Source: Desulfobacula sp. (GTDB lineage Bacteria > Desulfobacterota > Desulfobacteria > Desulfobacterales > Desulfobacteraceae). Taken from it: DNA of 64,000 nt. The notes under the pieces are model-generated. The model made no database searches. It saw nothing but the letters and a program-made list of their open reading frames with translations, and was not told the origin of the DNA. Position numbers and translations under genes: made by a program. Where the stretch lies: NCBI GenBank assembly GCA_018645325.1, contig JABGOU010000006.1, positions 62,001-126,000 of the forward strand, written 5' to 3'. The number at the start of each line of letters is the position of its first letter. Position 1 is the first letter of the stretch. This document shows, one piece after another, positions 1 to 7,551 of the stretch.

Positions 1-543
1 TTACCCATTACTTTTTCCTTTATCATACCGGCTATTACAATGAGACTGTTTTCCGAAGAAAAGAATGTTGGTTCCTATGAAACTCTTCTAACCATGCCCG
101 TGTCTTTTACGGATATTGCCCTGGGTAAATTTTTTGCTGCAACCTTATTCACGGTTTCCATGCTGGTTCCAACCCTGTCTTATCCGATTTTTATCTCCTT
201 TATCGGTGAAGTTGATGCAGGACCTGTTCTAGGAGGATATATAGGAGCGATCTTTCTTGCTGCAGCATATTGTTCCATTGGATTATTTGCATCGTCTTTG
301 ACACGAAACCAGATCATCGCCTTTATAATCGGCTGCTCTTTGTGCTTCACTTTAACGATTCTTGACAAGCTATTATTTTTCATGCCGTCTAAAATTATAT
401 CTGCCATAGAATACATTGGTGCAAGCTCACACTTCACTAATATTTCCAGAGGAATTATCGACTCCAGGGATATCCTTTACTTTGTGAGCGTGATCTTCAT
501 TTTTATTTTTTCAACCTATATTGTCATGCATGAAAAAAACTAA
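1..543 (+). CDS. ABC-2 type (GldF-like) transporter permease, 5' partial
   Basis: Integral membrane permease of an ABC exporter. The reading frame is open back to base 1, so the gene starts upstream of the window; the ATG at 40 is an internal Met. The motif MRLFSEEKNVGSYETLLTMP is the typical ABC-2 permease signature (family pattern MRL.EE..GT.E.LL..P). Several hydrophobic segments follow, and the last helix runs to residue ~175 of the visible part. The stop lies 9 nt before the next gene, which encodes the GldG-like auxiliary protein, so the two are one operon. The ATPase subunit is presumably upstream. Substrate unknown: Gld-like systems outside gliding Bacteroidetes are uncharacterised exporters. 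Confidence 0.85.
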   Translation, partial: LPITFSFIIPAITMRLFSEEKNVGSYETLLTMPVSFTDIALGKFFAATLFTVSMLVPTLSYPIFISFIGEVDAGPVLGGYIGAIFLAAAYCSIGLFASSLTRNQIIAFIIGCSLCFTLTILDKLLFFMPSKIISAIEYIGASSHFTNISRGIIDSRDILYFVSVIFIFIFSTYIVMHEKN

Positions 544-552
544 GGAGAAACA

Positions 553-2709
553 ATGGGTAACTTTTCAATAAAAGAAAAATATTTCAAATTCATTTTATAT
601 ATTGTCGTCATAGGTTTGATCAATATTGTCGGAATAACTCTGTTTTTCAGGGCAGACCTGACAAAAGATAAAATATATTCCTTATCACAGGCAAGCCAGG
701 ATGTTGTGGAAACCCTTTCAGAACCCTTGAGTATAAAGGTATTTTTCTCAAAGGATCTTCCCGCACCCCACAACAATACAGAACGATATCTTAGAGACCT
801 TTTAGAAGAATATTCTGCAAAGAGTAAAAAATATTTTAATTATACCTTTTATAACGTAACACAAGAAGAAGGAGCACTGACCCAAAAAGCCGATACAAAC
901 CGTGATATGGCAAGGGACTACGGGATACAGCCAGTTCAGATCAGAATTATGGAAAACGATGAAGTCAAATTTAAAAATGCCTATATGGGGCTGGTCATTC
1001 TCCACGGCGATTTGATGGAAAAAATTGAAGCCATCACCTCCACAAATGGTCTTGAATACAAGGTGACAACTGCAATCCAGAAGATGAATAACAAGGTCAG
1101 CGCATTGTTAAGGCTTAATGAAAAAGTAAATATCACCATGTATTTATCTTCTTCCCTTAATACCATCGCTCCTCTGATCGGCCTTGAACAACTGCCAATG
1201 CTGGGAAAAGCCGTCTCTGATACCATTGCAGACCTCAATAGCAAAAGCCTTGGTATTCTCCAATTCAAACAGATGGATATATCCGATAAAAACAAGCTTG
1301 ATGCCCTTGGCAACAAACACGATTTAATGGCACTTTCCTGGCCGGCCATACCGGAAAAAAATATTTTAGAAGGAAGCGGAGCTGCAGGCCTTGTAATTGA
1401 GTATAAAGGAAATGCAACAACACTGCCCCTTATCACTGCCATGGAACTGCCCATAATCGGCACCACATACCAGATGGCAGATCCGGCTGCCCTGGAAGAA
1501 GAACTCAACTCTATTGTGGAAAAACTCATTGGTATTAATAAGGATATAGGATTTCTCTCGGATCATGGCGCCCATTCCCTTATGCCGGACAGAATGGCCA
1601 TGATGCAGGGAAGACCAGGAGGTGGCCTGCAGACATTTAATAAACTTGTATCTTCACGGTATTCCATCAAACCAATTGGTCTAAAAGATGGTGCAATTCC
1701 CGATGGATTAAACTGCCTGATTATTGCAAGACCCACTGAAAAATTCACAGATTATGAATTATTCCAGATAGATCAGGCATTGATGAAGGGGACAAACCTT
1801 GCTTTTTTTGCGGACGCATTTAATGAAATCATGCCGCAGCAGGGCCAGATGGGCATGCCTCCAAGTTATGAACCCATTGATACCGGCCTTGAAAAACTTT
1901 TCACCCATTATGGTATAAAAATAAAAAAAGCCTATGTTTTAGACAAACAATCCTATACGCACCAGGCCCCTAAAAATATGGGCGGAGGTGAACAAAACAT
2001 TTATTTTGCCCCCATGCTAAAAGAAAAATCAATCAACAACACACCTGGATTCATGGATAATATCAAGGGGTTGATTGCCATGCAGATTTCCCCACTTGAG
2101 CTTTTGCAAGAAAATATTGATGCTGACAAAGTTACGGCAACAAAACTTTTGTCTTCATCCGATGAATCCTGGCTCATGGAAGGGATGATCAATTTAAACC
2201 CGATGTTTATCACCCCTCCAAAACAAAAAGATGAAATGAAATCCTATGATCTTGCCTATATTTTGTCTGGAACATTCACAAGTTACTTTAAAGGCAAGAC
2301 TATCCCACAAAAAGAAATGGGGGAAAAGGATATTACAGATGAAAAAACAAAAATCAAAGGAATTGCAGCAGAGCATACATCCTTAGAAACATCCAAGCCC
2401 GCCCAGATTTTTGTTCTCCCTTGTTCCAGTATGCTTGGAGATAATATGCTGGACCCGGAAGGCCGATCAACCAACTCCACCTTTATCTTAAATATCATCG
2501 ACCATCTGAATGGTGAAGATAAGATAGCCATGTTAAGAAGCAAACAGCAGACATTAAATCCCATTGACCAGACCACACCGTTTGGCAGAGGTATCATAAA
2601 AACCTTTAATATTATCGTGCTGCCCATTCTGGTTATCCTGTTCGGGCTTGGTGTCCTTGCCAAAAGGACATCTCGCAAAAAGAAAATTGCCAACCGTTTT
2701 AATGCATAA
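553..2709 (+). CDS. GldG-family ABC transporter auxiliary protein
   Basis: 718-residue protein of the ABC_transp_aux (PF09822) / GldG type. A single membrane helix near residues 11-31 (Ile/Val/Leu-rich, ending at FFRADLTKDK) is followed by the family hallmark DLTKDKIYSLS, a large extracytoplasmic region with the KVFFSKDLPAP segment, and a C-terminal membrane helix (about residues 680-702) ending in a Lys/Arg-rich tail. This two-anchor topology and length fit the family. It sits between the ABC-2 permease (9 nt upstream) and a DUF4340 gene (13 nt downstream), the usual order of this exporter operon. The start ATG is preceded by AAGGAGAAAC. The transported substrate cannot be told from sequence. 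Confidence 0.85.
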   Translation: MGNFSIKEKYFKFILYIVVIGLINIVGITLFFRADLTKDKIYSLSQASQDVVETLSEPLSIKVFFSKDLPAPHNNTERYLRDLLEEYSAKSKKYFNYTFYNVTQEEGALTQKADTNRDMARDYGIQPVQIRIMENDEVKFKNAYMGLVILHGDLMEKIEAITSTNGLEYKVTTAIQKMNNKVSALLRLNEKVNITMYLSSSLNTIAPLIGLEQLPMLGKAVSDTIADLNSKSLGILQFKQMDISDKNKLDALGNKHDLMALSWPAIPEKNILEGSGAAGLVIEYKGNATTLPLITAMELPIIGTTYQMADPAALEEELNSIVEKLIGINKDIGFLSDHGAHSLMPDRMAMMQGRPGGGLQTFNKLVSSRYSIKPIGLKDGAIPDGLNCLIIARPTEKFTDYELFQIDQALMKGTNLAFFADAFNEIMPQQGQMGMPPSYEPIDTGLEKLFTHYGIKIKKAYVLDKQSYTHQAPKNMGGGEQNIYFAPMLKEKSINNTPGFMDNIKGLIAMQISPLELLQENIDADKVTATKLLSSSDESWLMEGMINLNPMFITPPKQKDEMKSYDLAYILSGTFTSYFKGKTIPQKEMGEKDITDEKTKIKGIAAEHTSLETSKPAQIFVLPCSSMLGDNMLDPEGRSTNSTFILNIIDHLNGEDKIAMLRSKQQTLNPIDQTTPFGRGIIKTFNIIVLPILVILFGLGVLAKRTSRKKKIANRFNA

Positions 2710-2722
2710 GGGGAAATAATTT

Positions 2723-3655
2723 ATGAAAAAAGAATACCTGATACTGGTCGCACTCATTATGATACTTTGTGCATACCTTTTGTTTCATAAGGAAAACAAG
2801 AATAATTATGTATTGCCTGAAATTACAAAAATAGACATCACCAAAATCACAGGATTGATTATTGAGAAAAAAGGAAACCCTGTAGAATTTATAAAAAAAG
2901 AAAAAGCCTGGGTAGTGAGCGACAAAAAATATCCTGCAGAATCATCATCCATTGAAAAAATGCTGGATACCTTAAAAAAGTTTAAATTGTCTGCACTGGT
3001 GTCTGAAAAAGAAGATTTAAAACGATATGACCTGGATGATGAAAACCTGATCCTTGTTAAAGCAATGAATGGACAAAAGAAAGTTTTCGAATTTACCATG
3101 GGCAAAACTGCACCAAGCTTTAATCATACCTTTATAAGGTTGACGGCTGACAAAAACATCTATCATGCAAATGGTAATTTCAGGTCTTATTTTGATAAAA
3201 CCCTTGAAGATTTCAGAGACAAAAAAGTTGTGGAATTCAAGAAAAATTCCATAAATCAGATTTTCATTGAAAAACAGGGATTATCCAAAACACTTGTTTC
3301 AAGAAAGGGGAAAAAAGCAGGTTCAATCAATTGGCGCTACGATGATGGAGCATCTGCAGACAAAGAAATAATATCAAACCTTCTGTCTGCTGTTTCATTT
3401 CTAAAGTGTGAAAAATATTTAAGCGACAATACTAAAACCAAATTTGAAAAAGAAAAACCACTATATAAAATACATCTTAAAAATAAAGGAGACATCAATT
3501 TATCTCTTTTTAAAACAGACTCACAGGATAATTTAATCGGAATTTCTTCAATGAATGAATATGCCTTTGAGTTAAGTCAGTTCAATGCCAAAGAAATCCA
3601 ATCAAATATTGAAAAACTTCTTGGCATAGTAAAGAAAGAAGAAAATAAAGATTGA
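2723..3655 (+). CDS. DUF4340 domain-containing protein
   Basis: 310-residue protein with one N-terminal membrane helix (about residues 5-20, LILVALIMILCAYLLF), then a soluble, Lys-rich, beta-strand-rich region of the DUF4340 type. The segment near residue 60 (WVVSDKKYPAESSSIEKML) matches the family's repeated pattern of a tryptophan followed by a short helix that tests residues. DUF4340 proteins nearly always follow GldG-like genes and are thought to be a periplasmic accessory of the exporter; no biochemical role is known. The start is preceded by GGGGAAAT. Its TGA overlaps the TTG start of the next reading frame by 4 nt, which suggests translational coupling. Confidence 0.75.
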   Translation: MKKEYLILVALIMILCAYLLFHKENKNNYVLPEITKIDITKITGLIIEKKGNPVEFIKKEKAWVVSDKKYPAESSSIEKMLDTLKKFKLSALVSEKEDLKRYDLDDENLILVKAMNGQKKVFEFTMGKTAPSFNHTFIRLTADKNIYHANGNFRSYFDKTLEDFRDKKVVEFKKNSINQIFIEKQGLSKTLVSRKGKKAGSINWRYDDGASADKEIISNLLSAVSFLKCEKYLSDNTKTKFEKEKPLYKIHLKNKGDINLSLFKTDSQDNLIGISSMNEYAFELSQFNAKEIQSNIEKLLGIVKKEENKD

Positions 3656-3972
3656 ACCCCTTTATAAAGATAGCATATCAACCCTACAAATGGATTATTG
3701 TCATTCCTTTTCTTTTCATTAATACCATGATTCTTGGGTTGATATGCATTTTTACGGGGCTACCTATTTTACCGATCACAATTAAAAATTCTTTCCATGT
3801 CCTTCCTTCCGATACCCTTGATATTACACCTGGTAATATCGAAATTATTGTCCATCCCCAGGTTCATATTCCAACCCACCATATGGATGGTTATAAAATC
3901 AATCCGCAGGACAATTTCCAGTATGATTTAAAAATTACTCCACTTTCCTCCATTTTATCAATTTTTTTCTAA
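3652..3972 (+). pseudogene. Internally deleted 1-acylglycerol-3-phosphate acyltransferase (plsC) remnant
   Basis: The 106-residue frame joins two ends of a PlsC-type lysophospholipid acyltransferase. Residues 1-36 (YQPYKWIIVIPFLFINT) resemble the N-terminal membrane helix of deltaproteobacterial PlsC. From residue ~37, LPILPITIKNSFHVLPSD and the following PGNIEIIVHPQVHIPTH match the C-terminal PIVPV.I.GS..VLPKG...I.PG.I.V.I..PI segment. The middle, which should hold the HX4D catalytic motif and the EGTR motif, is absent, so about 120-150 codons appear to be missing in frame. It cannot be an active acyltransferase. The TTG start overlaps the DUF4340 stop (ATTGA). A short membrane protein with a new role is possible, but decay is the simpler reading. 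Confidence 0.7.
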
Positions 3973-4029
3973 AATCTGCTTATTAATAGGCATATAGATT
4001 ATTTTTTTTATAAAAAAAATATTTTATAC

Positions 4030-4057
4030 TTGACTTCATTCTAATTTTTCGTAAAAG
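4030..4057 (+). promoter_or_regulatory. Putative dcw-cluster promoter (mraZ promoter)
   Basis: TTGACT at 4030-4035 and TAAAAG at 4052-4057, 16 nt apart, resemble sigma70 -35/-10 boxes. They stand about 60 nt before the GTG of mraZ and run straight into the MraZ-type repeats. Position and spacing support the call; the -10 match is only moderate. Confidence 0.5.
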
Positions 4058-4086
4058 TGTGGATCAGGGTGGTGGAAAGTGGATAA
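4057..4086 (+). promoter_or_regulatory. MraZ operator: three 10-bp repeats
   Basis: TGG triplets begin at 4060, 4070 and 4080, giving three units of 5 bp separated by 5-bp spacers (TGGAT, TGGTG, TGGAT). This is the arrangement known for the MraZ-binding region upstream of mraZ in Escherichia coli (TGGGN repeats with 5-nt spacers). The site overlaps or directly follows the proposed -10 box, consistent with autorepression by MraZ. Confidence 0.65.
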
Positions 4087-4115
4087 GTTAATTTATTTAA
4101 CTAAGGCTTAAATAA

Positions 4116-4556
4116 GTGTTTCGATCAAGCTCCTTTCATACAATTGATGCCAAAGGCAGGGTGATTATCCCCTCAAGGTTCAAGAATATCTTGAAGGCGG
4201 ATAAAGTCTACGGGGTCATGGTTTCGAACAAGGACGACTGTTTATACGCTTATACTTTTAGTGAATGGGAAAAAGTTGAAACCAAAATTCTGTCTGCAAA
4301 AACAAGCGCCATGGGCGAGTTTAGAAGATTTTTTCTAGGCAACTCATGTGAATGCATGTGTGACAAACAGGACAGGATACTGATTCCAAAAAGTTTAAGG
4401 GAATATGCAAGTCTTGAAAAAGATATTGTTCTTGTCGGCAATCTGGATCGTTTCGAGATCTGGGACAGGGATCAATGGGACAAGATCAACAAAAGAATGG
4501 AGCAAAAACTTAAAAAAGAAGAAGTAAGAGAGGAAATAGCTTCTTTAGGGTTGTAA
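4116..4556 (+). CDS. mraZ: Transcriptional regulator MraZ
   Basis: 146-residue MraZ/AbrB-like DNA-binding protein that autoregulates the division and cell wall cluster. Two MraZ repeats are visible: one near residues 5-50 with DAKGRVIIPSRFK, and one near 80-125 with CDKQDRILIPKSLREYA; each carries the conserved D-x-(K/Q)-x-R-x-x-(I/L)P core. The length is typical. The start is GTG, giving MFRSSSFHTID, which fits the family N terminus; the ribosome site is weak. It is the first gene of the dcw cluster, 2 nt before rsmH, and a three-repeat operator lies about 30-60 nt upstream. Confidence 0.95.
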   Translation: MFRSSSFHTIDAKGRVIIPSRFKNILKADKVYGVMVSNKDDCLYAYTFSEWEKVETKILSAKTSAMGEFRRFFLGNSCECMCDKQDRILIPKSLREYASLEKDIVLVGNLDRFEIWDRDQWDKINKRMEQKLKKEEVREEIASLGL

Positions 4557-4558
4557 AA

Positions 4559-5497
4559 ATGGGATTTGAGCATACGTCAGTAATGCCTCAAGAGGTGCAT
4601 GAGCACCAGAACCTTAAACCCGGATATATCAGTGTGGATTGTACTCTGGGTGGAGCAGGTCACGCACTTGCAACAATCAGGTCCATCCTCCCCAACGGGT
4701 TGCTCATCGGCATTGACCAGGATTTGGATGCCATTTCCCATGCTAAAAAAATTTTACATCCTTTTAAAGACAACCTGCGATTGTTCCACAACAATTTTTC
4801 CGATCTTCCAAAGATCTTAAAATCTAACAAAATAAAAGGGGTTAACTCCATACTCCTTGACCTGGGCTTTTCACTCAACCAATTAAAAAACGGCAACCGT
4901 GGATTTAGTTTTAACAAGAATGAACCATTGGATATGCGAATGGATATTCGAAACGATCTGACAGCCTTTGAAATTATCAATTCATTCCAGGAGGATGAGT
5001 TGGTAAATATTTTCTTTAAATTCGGTGAAGAAAAATTTTCACGGAGGATTGCAAGGAGGATCGTGGAAATAAGAAAGGATACACCCATTCATACAAGTTC
5101 AAAGCTTGCACAAATTGTTACAAAAGCGATTCCTGCAAAATTTGTTTATGGCCGGCGTATTCATCCTGCAACAAGAATTTTTCAGGCATTAAGAATTGCT
5201 GTAAACAAAGAGCTTGAATGTCTTGGAACCTTTATGGAAATAGTGCCCTCCCTTCTTTTAAAAGGCGGGCGCCTTTGTGTTATCTCTTTTCATTCCCTTG
5301 AAGACAGAATCGTGAAACAGGCCCTGCGCAAATTTGAAGATGGCTGCAATTGCCCAAAGGATCTTCCAATCTGTTTGTGCGGATTTGTTCCCCAGATGAA
5401 ATCGGTTTTCAGGAAACCATTAATACCCACAAAAGAAGAGATAGAGTTCAATCCCATGGCAAGAAGCTCAAAATTAAGGGTGGCCCAAAAAATTTAA
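4559..5497 (+). CDS. rsmH: 16S rRNA (cytosine-1402-N4)-methyltransferase RsmH
   Basis: 312-residue SAM-dependent methyltransferase that modifies N4 of C1402 in the 16S rRNA decoding centre. Recognisable parts: HTSVMPQEV at the N terminus, the SAM-binding DCTLGGAGHA near residue 28, LLDLGFSLNQL near 100, NEPLDMRMD near 122, the HPATRIFQALRIAVN block near 200, and the C-terminal FHSLEDRIVKQ and NPMARSSKLRVA. Length and motif order are standard. It is the second gene of the dcw cluster, between mraZ (2 nt) and ftsL (3 nt). Confidence 0.97.
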   Translation: MGFEHTSVMPQEVHEHQNLKPGYISVDCTLGGAGHALATIRSILPNGLLIGIDQDLDAISHAKKILHPFKDNLRLFHNNFSDLPKILKSNKIKGVNSILLDLGFSLNQLKNGNRGFSFNKNEPLDMRMDIRNDLTAFEIINSFQEDELVNIFFKFGEEKFSRRIARRIVEIRKDTPIHTSSKLAQIVTKAIPAKFVYGRRIHPATRIFQALRIAVNKELECLGTFMEIVPSLLLKGGRLCVISFHSLEDRIVKQALRKFEDGCNCPKDLPICLCGFVPQMKSVFRKPLIPTKEEIEFNPMARSSKLRVAQKI

Positions 5498-5500
5498 CCT

Positions 5501-5818
5501 ATGACGATTAAAAATAACATATCCCCTAAAAAAGTAGAGCCGCAAAAAATAGGATTCTCCTGGCTTGTCATAATCTGTCTGATTTTTTGTGAACTTCTGG
5601 TTTACACCTGGATTAGAACAGAGTCGACTCAGACCATTTTAAGGGTCTCAAAAGCACAGGCTGCATATATAAGCAAAACCTCTTATTTCAAGGCTCTGTC
5701 CGTTGAAAGAGACCGGCTGAAATCAGATGACAGGATTACCCGCATTGCAAAAACCCGGTTGAATCTTTCCCCGGACACATTGGACCAGATAATTTATCTT
5801 TCAAGGGAAGACGGTTAA
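5501..5818 (+). CDS. ftsL: Cell division protein FtsL
   Basis: 105-residue bitopic divisome protein. A short basic cytoplasmic part is followed by one membrane helix (about residues 19-38, FSWLVIICLIFCELLVYTWI) and a periplasmic coiled-coil-like segment ending in RLNLSPDTLDQIIYL, which is the typical end of short FtsL proteins. FtsL sequences diverge strongly, so the call rests on topology and its place between rsmH and ftsI. The TAA overlaps the ATG of ftsI by one base (TAATG), indicating coupled translation. Confidence 0.85.
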   Translation: MTIKNNISPKKVEPQKIGFSWLVIICLIFCELLVYTWIRTESTQTILRVSKAQAAYISKTSYFKALSVERDRLKSDDRITRIAKTRLNLSPDTLDQIIYLSREDG

Positions 5819-7551
5819 TGTCAAAAAAAACCAATAAAAGTATAAAACAAAGAATCATTGTTATTCAGATTCTAATTGTTGCATCTATTTTCCTTCTTGG
5901 GGCCAAATCATTTGACATTCAAATATTCAAAGCCAAAGACCTGGCTCAAAAAGCTGAGAAAGGCTATTCAAGATATATCACGGTTAAAGGGGAAAGAGGG
6001 CAGATTTTTGACAGAAATATGAACAAACTTGCCACCAGTATTGATGCCATATCCATCACTGCAAGCCCTTTAAAAATAAAAAACCCCGGAGACGTTGCAA
6101 AAAAACTTTCCCAAATACTGGGGATTAACCAAAAAAAACTTCAAGGCACTCTTTCATCCAAGCGCATGTTCGCTATTGTGGCCAAAAGTATTTCTCCGGA
6201 TGAGGCTGAACAAATCAGAAAATTGCACCTTACGGGTATTTATTTTGAAAATGATTCTAAAAGATTTTACCCTAACAGGAATCTTTCAGCACAAATTATT
6301 GGATTTACTGGAACAGATAATTCAGGCCTTGAAGGCCTTGAATTTAAATATAATTCTGTTCTGGAAGGCAGTTCTTTAAAGATAAAAGTTAAAAAGGATG
6401 GACATGGCGGAATACTTGATCTTGACAAGAAAAAAAGAGCTGAGCTGAAAGGGAAGTCCATCGTGCTGACCCTGGATAAAAAAATTCAATTTTTAAGTGA
6501 ACAAATACTTGAAAAAACTGTAAAGGCTCACCAGGCTAAATCAGGGATGGTTCTGGTTATGAGACCCCAAACCGGAGAATTTCTTTCCATTGCCCATTTT
6601 CCTCAATTTAATCCCAACAACTTTAAAAGATATAACAATATCGTCTTTAGGAACCGTGCTGTCACAGATGCCTTTGAACCGGGATCTGCCATGAAAGTAT
6701 TTACTGCAGCAGCTGCACTGGAAAATGGGTTTGGACCCAAATCCATCTTTTTTTGTGAAAACGGCACCTATAAAATTGGAAGTTTTACCATTCATGACAC
6801 CCACCCTTATGACTGGCTTTCCATGAATCAGATTATCAAATTTTCGAGCAATATTGGAGCCACTAAAATTGGTGCAAAAATTGGAGATAAGATCTTACAC
6901 AATTATCTAATTGCCTTTGGGTTTGGCAATAAAACACAGATTGAGTGCCCCGGAGAAACATCAGGCAGTCTCAGCCCCTATCAAAAATGGTCTAAAATTG
7001 ATGCCAGCGCGATTTCTTTTGGCCAGGGTGTTTCAGTTTCCGCAGTACAACTTATAAGTGGTATCAGCGCAATTGCGAATAATGGAGTTCTCATGAAGCC
7101 TTTGCTGATAAAAAAAATCATCTCCAGCAACGGGAAAAATCTGGAAGTGTATCGCCCGGAAAAAATCCGACGTGTCATTTCATCAAGAAGCGCTATACAT
7201 GTTAAAAATATGATGCGTCTCGCTGTAGAAGGAGAAGGCACTGGTACAAAAGCTGCGATGGCCGGATATACTGTTTGTGGAAAAACCGGAACCGCCCAGA
7301 AAGCCCTGGAAAACGGAAAAGGCTATTCAAAAGACAATTATATCTCAATTTTTGCCGGGTTTGCACCAGAGAATAAACCTGAACTTGCAATTCTTGTTGC
7401 CATTGATGAACCCAGAAAACAATATTACGGCGGAGATGTTGCCGCGCCTGCTTTTAAAACTATCATGGCTGAATCGTTTAACTATTTAAACATACCCCCT
7501 GAAAATAACAAACATATGGTGGTCTTATTATCACCCGGAGAAAAAAATTGA
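5818..7551 (+). CDS. ftsI: Peptidoglycan D,D-transpeptidase FtsI (PBP3)
   Basis: 577-residue class B penicillin-binding protein that cross-links septal murein. It has an N-terminal membrane helix (about residues 12-31), the PBP dimer domain beginning at GERGQIFDRN, and a transpeptidase domain with all three active-site motifs: S290-A-M-K293 in EPGSAMKVF, SSN in KFSSNIGATKIG, and K489-T-G in CGKTGTAQK. The length is normal. It overlaps ftsL by 1 nt and the TTG of murEF by 4 nt. A C-terminal PASTA domain, common in Gram-positive and Spo-type paralogues, is absent, which favours FtsI. Confidence 0.95.
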   Translation: MSKKTNKSIKQRIIVIQILIVASIFLLGAKSFDIQIFKAKDLAQKAEKGYSRYITVKGERGQIFDRNMNKLATSIDAISITASPLKIKNPGDVAKKLSQILGINQKKLQGTLSSKRMFAIVAKSISPDEAEQIRKLHLTGIYFENDSKRFYPNRNLSAQIIGFTGTDNSGLEGLEFKYNSVLEGSSLKIKVKKDGHGGILDLDKKKRAELKGKSIVLTLDKKIQFLSEQILEKTVKAHQAKSGMVLVMRPQTGEFLSIAHFPQFNPNNFKRYNNIVFRNRAVTDAFEPGSAMKVFTAAAALENGFGPKSIFFCENGTYKIGSFTIHDTHPYDWLSMNQIIKFSSNIGATKIGAKIGDKILHNYLIAFGFGNKTQIECPGETSGSLSPYQKWSKIDASAISFGQGVSVSAVQLISGISAIANNGVLMKPLLIKKIISSNGKNLEVYRPEKIRRVISSRSAIHVKNMMRLAVEGEGTGTKAAMAGYTVCGKTGTAQKALENGKGYSKDNYISIFAGFAPENKPELAILVAIDEPRKQYYGGDVAAPAFKTIMAESFNYLNIPPENNKHMVVLLSPGEKN

